A DNA stretch of 64,000 nucleotides from Rhabdophis nuchalis (GCA_039707465.1 CM077644.1:85013875-85077874); one strand, 5' to 3'. Counted from the first letter of the stretch, positions 12,459 through 23,132 are shown. Numbers and translations: made by a program. Notes: generated by a model from the letters alone, not told the origin.

Positions 12459-12560
12459 GGGAGTTTGTTGCAAGTTGCCTGCATCTATATATTACTAAAA
12501 ATTTCATCCAGATAAAGATTTTAGTAATATATAGATGCAGGCAACTTGCAACAAACTCCC
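12459..12560. repeat. perfect inverted repeat, 42-bp arms
   Basis: Left arm 12459-12500 and right arm 12519-12560 are exact reverse complements, separated by 18 nt. The right arm runs into the start of the Helitron helicase fossil. Perfect arms inside decayed sequence point to a recent inverted duplication. Confidence 0.95.
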
Positions 12561-12846
12561 AATTTTTTGAACCAAGATAGCTCAAGAAAAGAATCCCCAG
12601 AGCAATGAGAGATTTGTTTGTCATCTTGCTAACAAACATTGAATTCAACAATTGACACCAATTGTGGAACTAGTTCAAGAACACAGTGTCTGAAGATTTC
12701 CTCCAAATCAAGTGATCAATAATTCTAACATCATGATCAATCAAAGATACCATGAACAAGTTCTTCTGTATTTCCAAGAAAAAAATGAGACATTCAAAAA
12801 AAGACTTGAAGAATATAACTTACTAAAACCAAGAAATGGTACAATT

Positions 12847-13152
12847 CAGAAGTGGCATTCAGCAGGTTCTGATCAGTTCTGGAGAACCAGTCGCAGAAAT
12901 TTTGAGTAGTTCAGAGAACCAGGAAATACCACCTCTGACTGGCCCCACCCCCATCTATTCTCTGCCTCCAGAGTCCCAGCTGATCGGGAGGAAATGGGGA
13001 TTTTGCAGTAACCTTCCCCTGGAGTGGGGAGGAAATGGAGATTTTACAGTATTCTTCCCCTGCCATGCCCATCAAGCCATGCCCACCAAGCCATGCCCAC
13101 CAAGCCACGCCCACAGAACCTGTAATTTAAAAAAAAATGAAACCCACCACTG
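12847..13152. mobile_element. hAT-type MITE with perfect 8-bp TSD
   Basis: The insertion is flanked by GTACAATT at 12839-12846 and 13153-13160. Its ends are CAGAAGTGGCATTC and, reversed, CAGTGGTGGGTTTC. The 8-bp duplication and CAG..CTG ends are hAT features. The inside has no coding capacity. Relatives lie at 35808-36050 (same orientation) and 58548-58810 (opposite orientation). Confidence 0.8.
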
Positions 13153-14021
13153 GTACAATTAATTAAAACAGTGGCAATCAGGAATTATTGCATGAAGCAC
13201 AATTCAGCAGAGAAAAACAGCAATAATTTATACTACACAATGAATCCCTGTTGAGTAATTGTCATTGATGCATCAGGAAGAATAGGAAACACATTCGTTA
13301 TAACTTTGATCCTCAGTAAAGCTGGGGAGATGGGGATGTTGCTATTGCTTTAGCATCATTCAGTATTGCAGCATCACTGAGGCCTGCTGATAGGACAGCA
13401 CATTCAAGATTCAAGACATTCCTCCAGGTGAATGAAAATGCCCTTTATAACATGAAAAAACTCCAATACTGCATATTTGCTTCAACATGCAAGATTTATT
13501 GTTTGGCATGAGAGTCTCATGATTAGGAAGGAGAGCTTTGGAGCCATAGATTGGACTCTTCTTGATATATGTGTCAAAAATGAGAGTTTGGGGGAAATTT
13601 CTGTCCGCTTCTACCAGTTGTAGAAATACGAAATGATGATGGCATAAAGAATCATAATTATGGAGAATCTTTGCCAAGTTACAATTGAAGAGAAACATAC
13701 AGTCAAGTAAGGAAGAAGGATGATATTTTAAGTTCTTTGGAGAACACAAAATTCATAAAAATCATCATCAGGAAATAAAATTACCTAAAGATATGATTCT
13801 GCCTATAAGAACTATGGAAGAATGTGTAGATTTTACCCACCCAGCATTTCACAATCCTAGAGAACTGTTCTGCAAGAGCTCTATCTTGGTTCTTATCAAT
13901 GAAATGATGATGAAAATCTATTCCACATGCATTAAGCACTTCCCTGGAATAATGAAACAATATTGTTCCTTAAATGCTGCCATTGAAGGAGATAACATTA
14001 CTCATTTTCAACATAATTCCT

Positions 14022-14070
14022 TGATTGATTGATTGATTGATTGATTGATCAAGAATGATTGATTGATTGA
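14022..14070. repeat. GATT tetranucleotide repeat
   Basis: A tandem GATT array with a small interruption (caagaa), expanded inside the Helitron helicase fossil. Confidence 0.85.
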
Positions 14071-14480
14071 AATCTTTGGTTTGTCACCACATAAGCAGGA
14101 ATTGAAGAAAGGTTGCCTGTTTTGCAATGGAATTCAGAAGATCATAGAAGAACTCAAAAATCACATTGTAGCAAAGATAAACATTGGTGTATTCAACAAT
14201 GACATTGTCACAATTTCAAAAATTATGCTCAGTTTATCAGAAGGTGAAGATGGCCCTCAGTGGACACATTTCCCAATACTTGGCTTTCACTATACATAAA
14301 ACACAAGGACAAACTACAGAGAATGTGCTGATTTAGCTGGAGAAATTGGTATTCCAGCCTGGTCAGCTGTATGTTTCTTTAAGCTGAGGAAAAAGAAGTT
14401 GGAAATATTAGAGTATTAAAGAATGGCAGATTAACCACAGTGTTTTTATCCCAAACATCCTGTTATAGGGAAGGCATCTG

Positions 14481-15261
14481 AATTTGTCTTGCTACCCATT
14501 TCTCTTCTTCAATAAAATGTTTTCTTTAATTTTAAAGCCAGAACAATAGCCATCTGCCCATGGTCTTAGTGTTTTCTGTTTAGGTGAGGAAATATCATTG
14601 AAAGCATGGCCCAATGGATCATGAGTTGTCTAGCCTCAACTAAAGGCAGAGGATGCAGCCATCTTGTTGAAATTACACCATCTGGATCTGATTACTTGCA
14701 TTGAAAACCACTTGTGAACCTCACAAATACTATCCAGCTTTTCAGGATAGGATATAAATAAGCAAATAATAAATCAAATGACTCAAAGGCCTATAAACTC
14801 TATTAGGTCTGGGAGTAGTTAAGAAAGCATGAATCTGAATATTCAGTACGTTCGTATTAACCCATAAATTTTTAGTTCCCATTAAAAGACTAAATGCACA
14901 CATTATGTCCTTAAAAATGTTAATGCTTTTTAACAGACAACCTGCCTGCTAGGTTGCTTGCTTGCACTTTCACCATTACAATGTTCGTGCCCATGTACGG
15001 TTTCCACTTCTAAAGTACAAAAATCCAGATGTGACCACCGATGACAGCAAAGAGATACAGAGAACTCTAGCCTTCCTCTCATCTAATGGTTACTCAGTTT
15101 TCTTTTCCATCTTAGACTCAAAATCACAAGGCTCTTTTCAGTTTCAATTTATTTATATGCACAACAAAGGTCAGTCCATGGAATGTGACACTAAAAGCAT
15201 TTGATAGATCTCCTAATAACAGTGAATCGAAAAGGGAAGAAAGGAAAGTGAAGTAACTATA
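14481..15261. other. unannotated sequence
   Basis: No gene or repeat family recognised. The 3' end of the Helitron would be expected here, but I could not identify its terminal hairpin and CTAG-type end. Confidence 0.45.
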
Positions 15262-15702
15262 CCGTGTTTCTCCAAACATAAGACACCTCTCCCCGGCTTG
15301 GTCTTATTTTCGGGGAGGACTTATTATTTTTGAGATGCAGGAGGTCCCATAACCTCAGCCTGCAGTCTGTTAATCCAGAAAGGGCAGGACGCCCTGTCTC
15401 TGTTTCTGCAGACTCTTGCCAGCCTTAGCGTCGCTGGGCCTGCTGCTCTTTTGTGGCCACCACTAAGAGAAGGGCCATGGTAGCTAGAATTTGCAGAAGT
15501 GGCCTCCACGAGGCCATTCCGCGTGGATGGCAGGTGCATGTGGAGCACGTGGGGCATGTTTCCCCCTTCCCCTCCAGGAAATGGCAGGGACCGGCTGTGC
15601 ATGTGGTTAAATATTTTAGGGGATGGCTTATTTTGGGGAGAGGGCTTATTTTAGCACATGCACTCAAAATTATCCGAGGAGGTCTTATTTTCGGGAAAAC
15701 AG
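15262..15702. mobile_element. non-autonomous DNA transposon, TA-flanked
   Basis: The outer ends are imperfect inverted repeats (CCGTGTTTCTCCAAACATAA against CTGTTTTCCCGAAAATAAGA) flanked by TA. Both terminal regions repeat the phrase GTCTTATTTTCGGG, also as subterminal copies. The inside is GC-rich and non-coding. The TA target fits Tc1/mariner-like elements. The surrounding bases are ACTATA/TATAGT, so the boundary is not unique. Confidence 0.55.
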
Positions 15703-15783
15703 TATAGTACTTGTACAGGCACATACTTTAACATGTACAAAAATGAATACTTTGGTCCAAGAGGTGCTTTTAGAGTTCTTATA

Positions 15784-16169
15784 CAGGTAGTCCTCGACAA
15801 TTGAATGCAAAATTTATGCTGCTAAGCAAGACAGTTGTTAAGTGAGTTTTGCCCCATTTTACAACTTTCCTTGCTGTGGTTGTTAAGTGGATCACTGCAG
15901 TTGTTAAGTTAGTAACATGGTTTTGAAGTGAATCTCATCGTCGACTTTACTTGACAGAAGCTCGCAAAAGGTGATCGCATGACCCTGCAACACTGGGACT
16001 GTCATAAATAGGAGTCAGTTGCCAAGCATCTGAATTTTGATCATGTGACTCTCGGAATGCTGCAGTGTTTGTATATGTGAAAAATAAGTCAGAATTCACT
16101 TTTGTTCAGTGCTGTTGAACTTTGAAAGACCACTAAATGAACTGCTGTAAATTGAGGACTGACTACCTG
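15784..16169. mobile_element. Tigger-like (Tc1/mariner) MITE
   Basis: The ends are CAGGTAGTCCTCGAC and its near-perfect inverse (GGACTGACTACCTG), flanked by TA on each side (15782-15783 and 16170-16171). The interior carries the repeated GTTAAGTGA motif typical of this squamate MITE. It has no coding capacity and would have been moved by a Tigger/pogo-type transposase. Fragments recur at 39081-39390 and 51974-52180. Confidence 0.82.
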
Positions 16170-16391
16170 TACTGTCTGGTTGCCCCAGACCAACTAAGAG
16201 GCCCTGTAGTCTTCTGGCTCTTGTTTCAGAATGAATGAAAATTCGTCAAAATGGATAGAGGCAGAGCCTTGACGGAAACCTAGATACAAATTGTAGGCAA
16301 ATTATTGAAGAACCTGTGATTGTAATTATATGCTTCTCTTCCTGAGCAAAGGTGTACCTACATTTACTATCACTTATTTTTGAGAAGAAGG

Positions 16392-19300
16392 CAAAATGGA
16401 TGGGGCCTGTAATGGGACTGGATTCGATCTCCCCATCCATAAGACTCTGGATTCTGACTTTACCCCCCATCCTGAAATATATCCTTGCACTTAGCCACTT
16501 TATCTGCTTTTCGGACTTGTGTTTTTTGCCTTCCTGGACTTGGACTGCCTCGGGGGCTTTTATCATGTACTCTAGGCGCGACCTCCTTGGCCTGCGGGAG
16601 TCTCCCCTCTCGCAGGCCTGGCCCTCCTGTCTAACACGGGCCCACCTCGATGACGGAGTGATTATTCCTGAGAGGTGGGCGAAGCGCAGGTTGAGGGGGT
16701 TTTTAGGGAGGTTTTTAATTCGGATTTTAGGGGGTTCCAGGGAGGAGGGGAAAAATAGTCCAGGGAGGGGACAGCAATTGAGGCCGGCGGGCGGAAATAG
16801 GGAAACGGAGGAAGGGGAGGGGGGGTCATTTCCTCGGTGGCTTTTTCCATCGATTCGGTCTTGGGGAGGGGCAGGGGCGGAGGGAGACGAAATGGTCATC
16901 ATCGGTTGGAAGACCGTGGCCGCTGGATTCAGGCGGTCACGTGCTCCAACTCTCCGCTCTCCCATCGCAGACTAGGTGGGCAGGAATCACAGATCCGGGG
17001 CCCGAGGCTGATGTTATGCAACGCCAGGTCCGTGGTTCAAAAAGCCCCCCTCATCCGTGACCTTGTGTCAGAGGGGGACCCGGACCTGGTGGGTATAACG
17101 GAAACCTGGTTGGGCCACGAAGGGGGTATGCCCCTCGTGGACATGTGCCCACCAGGTTACCGTGCCTTCCATCAGCCAAGGGCCCTAGGGAGGGGTGGGG
17201 GGGTGGCGATTATCGTAAAGGAAGGTCTTGAACCGAAGGAGATCACAGTCCCTCAGACAACCGGGTGTGAATCTCTCTGCGTGAGATGGGGCCTAGGGAG
17301 GCAGTTGGGCGTGTTAGTTGTATACCTGGCTCCTCGCTATGCAACAACAGCCCTGCCCGAGCTCCTAGAGGTGATAGCCGAGGCGGCAGTTGAGACCCCC
17401 AGACTGGTAGTCATGGGGGACTTTAACTTGCCGTCGGCAGGCGAAGCCTCTGGAGCAGCTCGGGAGTTCATGGCCTCCATGACGGCCATGGACCTGACCC
17501 AGGTAGTTTTAGGCCCCACTCACGAGGGAGGAAACACACTGGATTTCATCTTTGTCTCGGGACAGTGGAGTTGTGATCTAGGAATAGGGGACCTAGCCAT
17601 CACTCCCTTGTCATGGACAGATCACGCTCTCCTTCGGCTGGACTTTCCAATCGCTACACCTCACCGCGGGGAGGCGGAACCGGATATTCCTATATGGTTC
17701 CGCCCCAGGCTTCTAATGGACCCGGAAAGGTTCCAGAGGGAGCTTGGGCCAATTCCTGTGACCCTGCCCCGCGACTCGACTGAGGACCTAGTGGCCGCAT
17801 GGTTAAGTGCGGCCGCGGGGGCCTTGGACCGAGTTGCGCCCTTGCGGCCTCTCTTGCGGCGGCGAATCACCCAGGCTCCTTGGTTTACCGAGGAGCTTCG
17901 GGGGATGAAACGCCACAAGAGATGCCTAGAGAGCAGATGGAGATCCTCTCGCTCCGAAGCCGACCGAACACTAGTGAGAACCCATATTAGGGCTTACTTA
18001 GTGGCGATAAGGGTGGCCAAACGTGAGTATTGTGCCACCCTTATTGCATCCGCAGATAACCGCCCTGCCGCCCTGTTTGGGGTGACCCGCTCCCTCCTCC
18101 ATCAGAGGCCGCGGGAAGCCCCTCTGCAAGAGCGAGCAGAGGAATTTGGGATTTATCTGCAGGAGAAAATCACTCGGATTCGGAATGAGCTACCCTCCAT
18201 CGACAGTGGTCCTGTGGGACTGTCCGAGACTAGTCTTGAGGTTCCTTCTTGGGAGGAGTTTGACTTTGTTACCACCGAGGATATGGACAGGTTGTCAAGG
18301 AAACTTAGGGCGACCACAAGTTTATTGGACCCGTGTCCCCCCTGGCTTGTACTGGCATCCTGGGAGACGACACGAGGCTGGCTCCAGGGCATTGTCAACG
18401 CATCTTTGAGTGAGGGGTCCTTGCCTGCCGTCTTGAAAGAGGCGGTAGTGAGGCCCCTCCTCAAGAAGCCGTCCCTGGACCCAGTTTTATTAGAGAACTA
18501 TCGTCCGGTCTCCAACCTTCACTTTTTGGTGAAGGTTGTCGAGAGTGTGGTAGCCCAACAGTTTCCGCGACACCTGGAGGAAGTTGATTATCTAGACCCG
18601 CGCCAGTCCGGCTTCCGACCCGGTCACAGCACCGAGACGGCTTTGGTCGCGTTGGTTGATGATCTCTGGAGGGCGCGGGATAGAGGTTATTCCTCTATCC
18701 TAGTCCTATTAGACCTCTCGGCGGCTTTTGATACCATCGACCATGGTATCCTATTGCACCGACTGGGGGGGTTGGGGCTGGGAGGCACCGTTTTGCGGTG
18801 GTTCTCATCCTACCTCTCTGGTCGGTCGCAATATGTGTTGACGGGAGGGCAGAGGTCGACCTCGAGGCCTCTCTTATGTGGGGTTCCTCAGGGGTCGGTC
18901 CTCTCGCCCCTCCTTTTCAACACATATATGAAGCCGCTGGGTGAGATCATCCGTGGTTTTGGGGTGGAGTACCACCTGTACGCTGATGACACCCAGCTGT
19001 ACATATCCACCCCAAACCACCCCAACGATGCCGCCGAAGTGCTGTCCCGGTGTTTGGAGGCCGTACGGATCTGGATGGGTGGTAACAAACTCAAGCTCAA
19101 CCCTGCCAAGACTGAGTGGCTGTGGTTTCCGGCACCCCGGTTCAGCCAGATTACACCAACTCTGGCCATTGGGGGCGAAACATTGGCCCCCGTGGAGAGG
19201 GTGCGCAATTTGGGTGTCCTCCTGGATTCCCGGCTGTCCATGGAGGACCATGTGGCGGCCGTGGCCAGGGGGGCGTTTCATCAGGTACGCCTGATGCGCC

Positions 19301-20013
19301 AATTGCGCCCCTTACTGGACCGGGCTGCCCTTCGCACAGTCACTCAAGCTCTCGTGACGTCCCGACTCGACTACTGTAATGCTCTCTACATGGGGCTTCC
19401 CTTGAGGTGCACTCGAAAGCTACAGCTAGTCCAAAACGCAGCCGCGCGGGTGATTATGGGAGCCACTAGATGCTCCCACATAACACCGATCCTGCGCGAG
19501 CTGCATTGGCTTCCTGTGGTTTTTCGAGTGCGCTTCAAGGTTTTGACAACTATCTTTAAAGCGCTCCATGGCTCGGGGCCTAATTATATGCGAGACCGCC
19601 TCCTGCCCCATACATCCCTTAGACCGATACGCTCCCACAGAGAGGGCCTTCTCAGGGTGCCGTCGGCCGGATAATGCCGACTGGCGACACCCAGGGGAAG
19701 AGCTTTCTCTGTGGCGGGCCCAGCCCTTTGGAATGACCTACCCCCTAAATTACGTACCATCACCGACCTCCGCCTCTTCCGCCAATGTCTTAAGACATAT
19801 ATGTTCCAACAAGCCGGCCTAGCCTAACCTCCCACGGGGACTTTTAGGTAGTTTTAAATTGGGTTTTTAAAATTTGGTTTTAGCGCAGGATAGGTTTATT
19901 TAATAGTTTTTAAATTATATTTATTGTATTTTGTATGTTTTTAAATTTCCTGTGCGCCGCCCTGGGTCCTTTGTGGAGAAGGGCGGGATATAAATTTAAA
20001 ACATAAACATAAA
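16392..20013 (+). mobile_element. L2-clade LINE, nearly full length
   Basis: The element comprises a GC-rich 5' region, an endonuclease/RT frame (16837-19827 including one stop), and a short 3' UTR ending GGGCGGGATATAAATTTAAAACATAAACATAAA. The 3' terminus is shared by at least eight other fragments in the window. The 5' boundary is uncertain; sequence becomes L2-like somewhere between about 16390 and 16840. I found no TSD. Its GC content is well above that of the flanks. Confidence 0.8.
16837..19674 (+). CDS. L2-clade LINE endonuclease-reverse transcriptase, prematurely stopped
   Basis: The 945-codon frame encodes an N-terminal apurinic-type endonuclease (about residues 57-270) with N62 in CNARS, E89 in ITETW, D195/N197 in GDFN, and TDH at 261-263 where SDH is usual. 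The reverse transcriptase follows (about 535-800), with NYRPVSN, LLDLSAAFD (D626), GVPQGSVLSPLLF and YADD at 715-718. The C-terminal region has the LDYCNALYMGLP block. The enzyme would nick target DNA and copy L2 RNA. The stop at 19672-19674 replaces a CAA codon present in the copy at 43194; after it the frame stays open to TAA at 19825-19827 and encodes the family C-terminus (ALWNDLP..FRQ..KT). So a single nonsense change separates it from full length. The initiator is unproven, since ORF upstream is in another frame. LINE RT assignment is sure; L2 over other CR1-group clades is probable. Confidence 0.9.
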   Translation: MAFSIDSVLGRGRGGGRRNGHHRLEDRGRWIQAVTCSNSPLSHRRLGGQESQIRGPRLMLCNARSVVQKAPLIRDLVSEGDPDLVGITETWLGHEGGMPLVDMCPPGYRAFHQPRALGRGGGVAIIVKEGLEPKEITVPQTTGCESLCVRWGLGRQLGVLVVYLAPRYATTALPELLEVIAEAAVETPRLVVMGDFNLPSAGEASGAAREFMASMTAMDLTQVVLGPTHEGGNTLDFIFVSGQWSCDLGIGDLAITPLSWTDHALLRLDFPIATPHRGEAEPDIPIWFRPRLLMDPERFQRELGPIPVTLPRDSTEDLVAAWLSAAAGALDRVAPLRPLLRRRITQAPWFTEELRGMKRHKRCLESRWRSSRSEADRTLVRTHIRAYLVAIRVAKREYCATLIASADNRPAALFGVTRSLLHQRPREAPLQERAEEFGIYLQEKITRIRNELPSIDSGPVGLSETSLEVPSWEEFDFVTTEDMDRLSRKLRATTSLLDPCPPWLVLASWETTRGWLQGIVNASLSEGSLPAVLKEAVVRPLLKKPSLDPVLLENYRPVSNLHFLVKVVESVVAQQFPRHLEEVDYLDPRQSGFRPGHSTETALVALVDDLWRARDRGYSSILVLLDLSAAFDTIDHGILLHRLGGLGLGGTVLRWFSSYLSGRSQYVLTGGQRSTSRPLLCGVPQGSVLSPLLFNTYMKPLGEIIRGFGVEYHLYADDTQLYISTPNHPNDAAEVLSRCLEAVRIWMGGNKLKLNPAKTEWLWFPAPRFSQITPTLAIGGETLAPVERVRNLGVLLDSRLSMEDHVAAVARGAFHQVRLMRQLRPLLDRAALRTVTQALVTSRLDYCNALYMGLPLRCTRKLQLVQNAAARVIMGATRCSHITPILRELHWLPVVFRVRFKVLTTIFKALHGSGPNYMRDRLLPHTSLRPIRSHREGLLRVPSAG

Positions 20014-20307
20014 AAAGAGAAGGGAATGACAGAAGATCAGCTGGTTGGATAGTGTCATCAGCATAGTGAGCATGAATTTGGGAAGACTCAGGGAGATAGT
20101 GGAGGACAGGGAGGGGCTGGCATGCTGTGGTCCATGGGTTGTGAAGAGTTGGACATGACTTATTGACTGACCAACAAAAATGTATGAGAAGGAGTAGTCA
20201 TATGAACAATATTATTGTAAAAGTGATGGGAATCCATGCTTTAATTTTTACTTGATACACTTCATACAATTTCTTTCTTCTTCTGTTAGGATTGGGGTTA
20301 ATTTAAT
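20014..20307. other. short unannotated gap
   Basis: Nothing recognised between the L2 3' end and the next L2 tail. Confidence 0.4.
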
Positions 20308-20385
20308 AATAATTTAATAATAATAATAATAATTTATTACATTTATAAACTGCCCCCTCTCCCCAAAGGGACTCGGGGCGATTTA
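20308..20385 (-). mobile_element. L2 3' tail fragment
   Basis: An AAT-type repeat is followed by TTTATAAACTGCCCCCTCTC and CCCCAAAGGGACTCGGGGCG, the reverse complement of the L2 3' end. Severely 5' truncated. Confidence 0.7.
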
Positions 20386-20698
20386 TAAATGTTGAATAAT
20401 TGGGGTGAGGAACACTGCTAAGACACATTTAGTTCACCAGAATGATAGGGGATAGCAGGGTGGATGGCTGCTTCAGCCTCTGTATTGCTTATTGGCATAC
20501 CAGATCTGCATGCCTTACTATGAATGCTCCTTCTTCAGAGACTGGTTGGGGAATTCAAGGAGGTGTTGACCACACATCTTTAAGTTGCCAAGGTTAAGAA
20601 ACACTGTCTCAGCTATAAGTGATCTCTTGGCTTCCTTGTCCACAATTCTTTTTCCCCAGAAAAGACCCAGTTTGCAAAGAGAAAAGCAGCTTCTTTTC

Positions 20699-20937
20699 GT
20701 GGGGGCGCAGTGGTTAGAGTGCAAGCTACTTCTGCTGACTGCAGTCTGCCTGCAATCTGGCAGTTCAAATCAAACCAGGCTCAAGGTTGACTCGACCATC
20801 CACCATTCCGAAGTGAATAAAATGAGGACCCAAATTGTTGGGAGAAATATATTGACTTTGTAAACTGCTTAGAGAGGGCTGTAAAGCACTGTAAAGTGGT
20901 ATATAAATCTAAGTGCTATTGTTATTGCTATTCTCTG
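20699..20937 (+). mobile_element. squamate tRNA-type SINE
   Basis: The head GCGCAGTGGTTAGAGTGCA (A-box region) and a B-box-like GGCAGTTCAAATCAAACC are followed by a conserved body (AATGAGGACCCAAATTGTTG, TTAGAGAGGGCTGTAAAGCA) and the end GTGGTATATAAATCTAAGTG with a CTATTGTTATTG tail. This is the common squamate SINE with a CTATTG-type tail. It is moderately diverged and I saw no clear TSD. Confidence 0.78.
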
Positions 20938-23124
20938 GCCTCTGAAGTTAGATATCTTGGTTGTTTGTGATGGTTATGTAGAGATTTTAGTCCAGGAAAC
21001 TACTGCCTAATTCTTGTACAAATATTTAGTTCTGTTTCTTTCTAAATCATTATACTTCCAAGTTTTGAAAGGTTATGCTTTGGACGTGATTGAGAAGAAG
21101 CACTTCAAAGTACATGAAAGCTTTACCACCACACCTGCGACTCATGAAAGCTGTCTTGACTGTTCCCAAATGCCTTAACCTGCATATTGTCACTTTTCAT
21201 CAGAACATCTTTTACATGTCAAAATTGCCCAAGTAACTTGACGAGTTAGAGGGGGGTGACAGCCTGCCCAGGTTGCACCCAGAGTATGGATCAGCAGTTA
21301 AAATGATTTGATAGCACTTTTCATTCAATGGATTAATCAGTTAAAATATAACCTCAATAATTATTTCATATTTTTGGATTCTCCCATCCTCTCCTCTCCT
21401 TGGGAAATTGACATCAGTGAAGAAATCAAGAAAAATTATATTGACATAGGAAGCAATTAAAAAAATGGTGGTGCTCAGATGAACATTCTACCTCCAGGCA
21501 CTTCTGTAACCTACTACCATAAATCAAGGATTTAGTGATTTTCTTCCTTTCATCCTGTTTATTTTTACTGATTACAAATCACATCAAATTCAGTTAAAAT
21601 AAGCACCTTATTAAGAATGGGGCAGCAGTAAAATATGTTCCGCAAGTCTGCTTATGACCAGACCAAGCCAATTGTGACAGAGCGAAGACATGGAGAAAGC
21701 AATCCACTGAAAGCTTCTTTTGAAAAACCCTGAAGTGCCCTGATATAAAAGTGGTAATTTCATTTTTCTATAAAGAACCTTAAATGTTTTAATTTTGAAA
21801 GCCAAAACGGGGCGTTTTCACTCTCCCTTTTGTCTTTTAATAGGACTGTTATTTTTATGGGGAGTCCTGAAGGCTAGAGTGCTTAGGAATCCCATAATAG
21901 GCATGAGTTAGGTGAACATGATGTGTTTGGCTCATAAAAATGAAAGCTAGAGATTTATACAGATGTGCGGCAACATCTGGAGAGGATTTACATGAGAGCA
22001 CACCTGCACCTGGACATCAAATGTAACGAGAGGAAGGAGGGGGGGAAACCCTCAGGTTTGAACACAGCAGCAAGCTGAGAGGGAATTTGGAGAAGCACTG
22101 CCACATCAAACGTTATCCAGATGTCTCATGCATTGTCTCGTTCTCAACAGATCTTCTTTAAAATATATATATATTATTTTTCCTTTGGTCCAGGGATATT
22201 ATATACCTGGAGCAAATAATGAAAGCAAAGAGTCCTCTGAACCGATTCTTCTATTAGAGACAGAAACCATCTTTCCAAGAGTCTAGTGGAAGGAAATAAA
22301 TTGATACACATGAGAAATGCATTAGAGGAGAAAGGAGTGGGAAACAGAGAATTTCTTTTAGGTAGTGAAGTCTGAAATTTAGGAGGCAAATTACCATCAT
22401 TGGAAGGGTTAACCTTTTCACTTCGTTCCATCTGAAGTCTTGGACAAGACATTTTTCTCTTGGCTTCCCTAGTTTCTTTTCTGAAAAAATGAAGACAAAT
22501 GAAGCACAAATAGTAGGGCTTAGATTGTTCTTAGACAAAGCACTTCTCTCTTTATGTCACTTAAATTTGTACTTGGACCAATACATTTTCTTCCCTGAAT
22601 CTAGAGTAATTCTACTTAAGGAATACAACAACTTCTTTCAGCAGTAGAAATATCTCACTAACATTGGAGTTCATGTTCTATGCAGTGGATTAGCTCAGGG
22701 TTTGCAGTCCTGCTCTGCAAGAGAAAGGAAGGGAATGATGGCTGGGTTTTTTTTAAAAAAATATTTTCTGCAGCTTGTTAGGAGAAACAAAAGGAAATGG
22801 AAGTAGCAGGTCTGTGGATGTTAATGAGACATACAGCACTTCACATTTTTGGAATGTGACTTCTTTTGCCTAATGACATCCTTCAATAAGAGAAACCACT
22901 ATTTCTTCTCATTCATGTAAAAGTTAGAGCTGCAGATATTCCGTAAAGTTTCACTGAGCCATAGATGGTAATGTGAAATCTTTGTGTTCTGTATGGCAAG
23001 AGGGTCAAAAACTGCCTTTACTATTTCTGATCATTACTTTGCGTAGGTTTTCCAATGATTCAGTTTCTTTTGTTTGGGAACTGTTTTTATTTACACATAA
23101 AAATATTCTTCCCTAAAACTCTTG
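20938..23124. other. unannotated sequence
   Basis: No gene or repeat family recognised. Overlapping minus-strand open frames at 22174-22538 have no domain signature. Confidence 0.45.
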
Positions 23125-23132
23125 TTTTAGAG

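Larger units (their letters stand above)
12561..14480 (+). pseudogene. Helitron (Pif1-type) helicase pseudogene
   Basis: Three-frame reading of the plus strand gives, in the order of a Helitron RepHel helicase: LRDLFVILL and LWN-FKNTVSEDF (about 12605-12700); a degenerate Walker A, ASGRIGNTF (13270-13295, from the family GPGGTGKT); RTAHSRFK (about 13395); a Walker B region reading IVWHES-MIRKESFGAIDWTL (from about 13498); an LPVV stretch after it; FPG (about 13940); GLSPHKQELKKGC and CNG-IIEELKNHIV (about 14070-14165); FTIHKTQGQT (about 14285-14315); and GQLYVSLS then KNGRLTT (about 14365-14440). Rolling-circle Helitrons use this 5'-to-3' helicase to unwind DNA during transposition. The frame has several shifts and stops, a lost Walker glycine/lysine, a GATT repeat (14022-14070) and a MITE insertion (12847-13152). 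No Rep nuclease domain or Helitron ends were seen. A host PIF1 retrocopy is less likely, given the Helitron-type wording around HKTQGQT. Confidence 0.7.

Noticed and set aside
12229..12651. 140-codon minus-strand open frame across the 42-bp inverted repeat
   Set aside because: It depends on the inverted duplication and runs against the helicase fossil; no domain.
16246..16975. Overlapping 207- and 239-codon open frames before the L2 frame
   Set aside because: They overlap on opposite strands in the GC-rich L2 5' region and have no recognisable domain. An L2 ORF1 cannot be excluded for the plus-strand frame, but I see no coiled coil or RNA-binding motif.
18874..19302. Minus-strand open frames of 117-171 codons inside the L2 copies (also 43478-43993)
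   Set aside because: They recur opposite the same RT segment in several L2 copies and reflect GC-rich codon use on the sense strand.
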